This document shows, in pieces, positions 43,904 to 45,910 of a stretch of DNA of 45,910 nt. Each line of letters starts with the position of its first letter. Positions within the stretch are counted from its first letter, which is position 1. This DNA is from an uncultured Bacteroidales bacterium (GTDB lineage Bacteria > Bacteroidota > Bacteroidia > Bacteroidales > Bacteroidaceae). The notes below the pieces were generated by a model, which had not been told where the DNA came from, searched no databases, and worked only from the letters and a program-made list of their open reading frames with translations. The stretch spans positions 1-45,910 of the forward strand of contig CADCNQ010000022.1 in assembly GCA_902802815.1 (NCBI GenBank), written 5' to 3'. Made by a program: the position numbers and the translations under genes.

Positions 43904-45253
43904 TTACAGTTCAAGATTACTCAATGCATATAGAGGGATAATGTTCACATGCCGCTGCTCAAAATTATCTTTAGGGTCGTAGTGATTAAACTGGCCGAAG
44001 TTTTCCAGTGATGTCCTGATGGCTTCGTGCAACTTACGCTTTCTCATGAAGATCCATAGACTCTGCATACTTCCCTGTGTATTGGCCTTCACTTCTACGG
44101 GAAGTACCTTGCCGCCCCGCATTCTTAGGTAGTCCACTTCTGCATTGCTGCCCTTTTCCGTGTTCTGCCAATAGTGCATCTCGGGTTTTTGGAAACAGTC
44201 GCGATACTTTTTCATTTCCAGTCCGGCAAACAACTCTGAGGCGCCGCCTTTGTTGACTAGATCCACATTCGATGCAGTAAGGACATCGGCTGCAGGAATG
44301 TCGAGCATTGTCAACATAACTCCCAAATCGAAGAATAGATATTTCACATAACTGTCGTTTTCCTCTGCTCCCAGAGGAACACCGGCACCATTAGTGTGTT
44401 TCACTGGTGTGATCAGACCTGCAAGCGTCAGCAGATGCAATGCCTCCCTAACGACAGAAGAATGCACATCCCTGGCTGCAAGTGTGTACACGAACTTGTT
44501 GCCAACCTGAAGTGCCACCGAGCGAAGCACTTGGCGGAGTAAAACAGGAGATACACGTTTCTTATATTTACTGAAATCGTCTTCGTATGTCTGAATGATG
44601 TCTGTATGGATATGCGACACCTCGATGTAGCTATGTGATTCTATCCATTCCGTCACAGCTGCCGGCATACCACCTACAAGATAGAATGTGCGTACCTGAT
44701 CTGTCAGATCCTTATGTGCCTTATCTGTCAACGGCTCTTCGCTTGTTGCTTTTTTCTTATAGTCGATGGTCAGGTCGAGTCCTTGCGCCATTAGAAATTC
44801 GTCAAACGAGAAAGGATACATATAGAGCGAGCGTATTCTGCCTACACCGAAAGACGGCAGTTCTTCCAAGGTGAACTCCAACAGAGAGCCGGCTGCTATG
44901 ACATGCAGTTCCGGATAGTCTTCTTTGAAGTAGCGCAACGACATGATTGCCTCCTTTGAAATTTGTATTTCATCAATAAACAGAAGTGTCTCTCCCGGCA
45001 CGATGGGGACACCCAGTGTGCCACTCAGTTTCTCGCACGTTTTCTTGACATCGATATTCTCAGGGAACATCTGGATCAGGTCTGGCTGCTTTTCCAGATT
45101 GATTTCCACAAAGTAACGGAACTGTTTGCCGAGTTCTCTTACGGCAGTTGACTTACCCACTTGTCGGGCTCCACGAATCAGTAGCGGGTTACGACGTGGA
45201 GAATCTTTCCATTCTATCAGCTGTCTGTCTATATGTCTCTTGTAATATGCCAT
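43904..45253 (-). CDS. AAA_14/DUF4143 ATPase
   Basis: A 449-residue cytoplasmic protein. The N-terminal ATPase has Walker A GARQVGKST at 28-36, Walker B LLFIDEIQ at 90-97 and the AAGSLLEF sensor stretch. The C-terminal DUF4143 region (EVDYLRMRGGKVLPVEVKA) contains an E-V-D ... E-V-K pattern like the core of PD-(D/E)XK nucleases. These proteins occur in many copies in Bacteroidales and have no firm role; toxin-like, defence or mobile associations have been suggested. Two direct repeats in its upstream region and a 27-base repeat on either side make its neighbourhood unusual. Confidence 0.9.
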   Translation of the reverse strand: MAYYKRHIDRQLIEWKDSPRRNPLLIRGARQVGKSTAVRELGKQFRYFVEINLEKQPDLIQMFPENIDVKKTCEKLSGTLGVPIVPGETLLFIDEIQISKEAIMSLRYFKEDYPELHVIAAGSLLEFTLEELPSFGVGRIRSLYMYPFSFDEFLMAQGLDLTIDYKKKATSEEPLTDKAHKDLTDQVRTFYLVGGMPAAVTEWIESHSYIEVSHIHTDIIQTYEDDFSKYKKRVSPVLLRQVLRSVALQVGNKFVYTLAARDVHSSVVREALHLLTLAGLITPVKHTNGAGVPLGAEENDSYVKYLFFDLGVMLTMLDIPAADVLTASNVDLVNKGGASELFAGLEMKKYRDCFQKPEMHYWQNTEKGSNAEVDYLRMRGGKVLPVEVKANTQGSMQSLWIFMRKRKLHEAIRTSLENFGQFNHYDPKDNFEQRHVNIIPLYALSNLEL

Positions 45254-45280
45254 ATAATCCTTTTTTATACTTTATGACTG

Positions 45281-45288
45281 CAAAGATA
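45281..45288 (-). promoter_or_regulatory. -7 promoter element for the DUF4143 ATPase
   Basis: TATCTTTG followed by GC on the minus strand, 28 bases before the ATG at 45253. The 23-base repeats begin seven bases upstream. Confidence 0.6.
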
Positions 45289-45294
45289 TAAAAA

Positions 45295-45401
45295 TTATCC
45301 AAAAGTAGGGGCAAAAAAGTGATTAAATCATCCAAAATACCATCCAAAACCAAAAGTCAGGGCGAAAAACAAGCATTTTTATCCAAAAGTAGGGGCAAAA
45401 A
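45295..45401. repeat. paired 23-base direct repeats upstream of the ATPase, possible operators
   Basis: An exact 23-base sequence with the core CCAAAAGTAGGGGCAAAAA lies at 45295-45317 and 45379-45401; a weaker third copy (CCAAAAGTCAGGGCGAAAAA type) lies between, near 45351. The first copy sits just where the -33 region of the ATPase promoter should be, so a repressor (or the ATPase itself) could act here. Confidence 0.7.
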
Positions 45402-45502
45402 GATGCAAAAAAGTTGACTGGTTTCAAGTTTCGCGGCTATTCGCCGCAGACATCCTTCTCGGTTCGGCATAGATAAGCACGGGCTTCTCTTACCCCCTTC
45501 AC

Positions 45503-45529
45503 TTCCCCCGTTATCGGGGGACAGAAATG
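45503..45529 (+). repeat. 27-base direct repeat with hairpin, copy 2
   Basis: Identical to 43858-43884 and in the same orientation, 1.65 kb away, with the ATPase gene and its upstream repeats between. The sequences beyond the 27 bases differ. Confidence 0.85.
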
Positions 45530-45545
45530 CTCACCTTGGGCGGAT

Positions 45546-45664
45546 GTTCAAGTTTCAAGTTTCTTTAACCGTTAACCTTTAACCGTTAACCTTTAACCTC
45601 TTCCCTCTTCCTTCTTACATCTTACATCTTACATCATACATCTTCCCTCTTACCTCTTACCTTC
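45546..45664. repeat. seventeen-unit phase-locked heptad array
   Basis: Seventeen 7-base units without a single slip, while the unit itself changes: GTTCAAG, TTTCAAG, TTTCTTT, then AACCGTT/AACCTTT, AACCTCT, TCCCTCT, TCCTTCT, then TACATCT (four, one variant), TCCCTCT, TACCTCT, TACCTTC. It ends within the last codons of the broken gene at the window edge. Confidence 0.9.
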
Positions 45665-45910
45665 TATCTGAGGGAAGGCAGCGAACAGCTCCAATGCCTG
45701 AGCGGTTTCGTCTATCAGTTTCGTTTTAATAAAATTCTTTGTTCTGCCATCATCAACCACTTCTCCCAGACCTTGCATCAATAATTTGGGACTTGCCTCC
45801 TGCACACGTTTACAGTTTGATGTTCAACAGCTTTGCCACGCGTTCATTTAGTTTTGCGGAGCGATATGTCGGCAGGAGCTTTCGTACCTTTTGTACAGAT
45901 ATCGGTCGCA
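45650..45910 (-). pseudogene. 3' end of a frameshifted gene, family unknown
   Basis: On the minus strand, entering from the right edge, 32 codons read RPISVQKVRKLL... up to a TAA at 45812-45810. The adjoining frame, shifted by one base, carries on smoothly as KRVQEASPKLLMQGLGE, then DETAQALELFAAFPQIEG, to a TAA at 45652-45650. Removing one A near 45817 would join them as ...NINCKRVQEA. So this looks like one C-terminus broken by a one-base insertion, or a sequencing error. I do not recognise the family. The last codons lie in the heptad array. Confidence 0.55.

Noticed and set aside
45421..45450. 5-bp GCGGC/GCCGC hairpin as a terminator
   Set aside because: Short stem, no T run, and no gene ends there.
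43717..45664. Tandem arrays as a CRISPR array
   Set aside because: Units are 7-8 bases with no spacers, and no cas gene is in the window.

Overview
The window looks like a chromosomal segment of a Bacteroidales bacterium, most likely Prevotella-like. The clues are Bacteroidetes -7 promoter elements (TAnnTTTG) before nearly every transcription unit, a MurF-alanine racemase fusion, a GSCFA protein, a DUF4348-type lipoprotein next to murB, a cysteine-free Tgt, a thrS-infC-rpmI-rplT operon and the gene order dxs-trkA. Most genes are housekeeping, tightly packed and often overlapping by 1-4 bases. No phage, integrase, complete insertion sequence or CRISPR array was seen.

Layout. 1-536: mostly non-coding, with a possible lipoprotein remnant, a hairpin terminator and a promoter. 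537-2630: a secreted protein of unknown function converging on a BASS-family transporter. 2729-12916: a long plus-strand chain (unknown protein, GH25 lysozyme, Lon, Tgt, LptF/G permease, barrel-like protein, NhaC antiporter, secreted 5'-nucleotidase). 12924-16782, minus: GSCFA protein, MurF-Alr and an anchored DNA/RNA endonuclease. 16895-20157, plus: dxs-trkA, without trkH. 20100-23541, minus: barrel protein, GT2 glycosyltransferase, compact ABC-type ATPase and DUF4435 protein; the last two have the domain composition of a PARIS defence pair. 23626-24848, minus: small lipoprotein and a possible ATP-grasp protein, divergent from an inositol-monophosphatase-family gene. The latter converges on, and is overlapped by 166 bases by, a flavoprotein. 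27017-30442, minus: thrS-infC-rpmI-rplT-tRNA-Ser. 30546-32381, minus: lipoprotein and murB. 32522-33541: pheS. 33547-38512, minus: serC, a four-helix-bundle (S23/IVS-type) gene, serA, DUF1015, yigZ and a peptidyl-prolyl isomerase. 38713-40923: a long RelA/SpoT protein with a degenerate hydrolase domain. 40920-45253, minus: GH29 fucosidase, a secreted protein and an AAA_14/DUF4143 ATPase. 45254-45910: repeats and the end of a frameshifted gene.

The most unusual signals lie in the last 9 kb. Short tandem arrays with a strict 7-base period but different unit sequences occur at seven places: between genes, in a 5' leader, across a stop codon, and in frame inside the fucosidase. Two of them, in inverted orientation, bracket the four-helix-bundle gene inside the serC-serA operon, so its transcript could fold like the intervening sequences of 23S rRNA that carry the same protein family. 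Other points of interest are the PARIS-like pair in a housekeeping operon, an antisense-overprinted C-terminus on the flavoprotein, and repeats framing the DUF4143 ATPase.

All family calls rest on reading the translated sequences and motifs; no database search was run.
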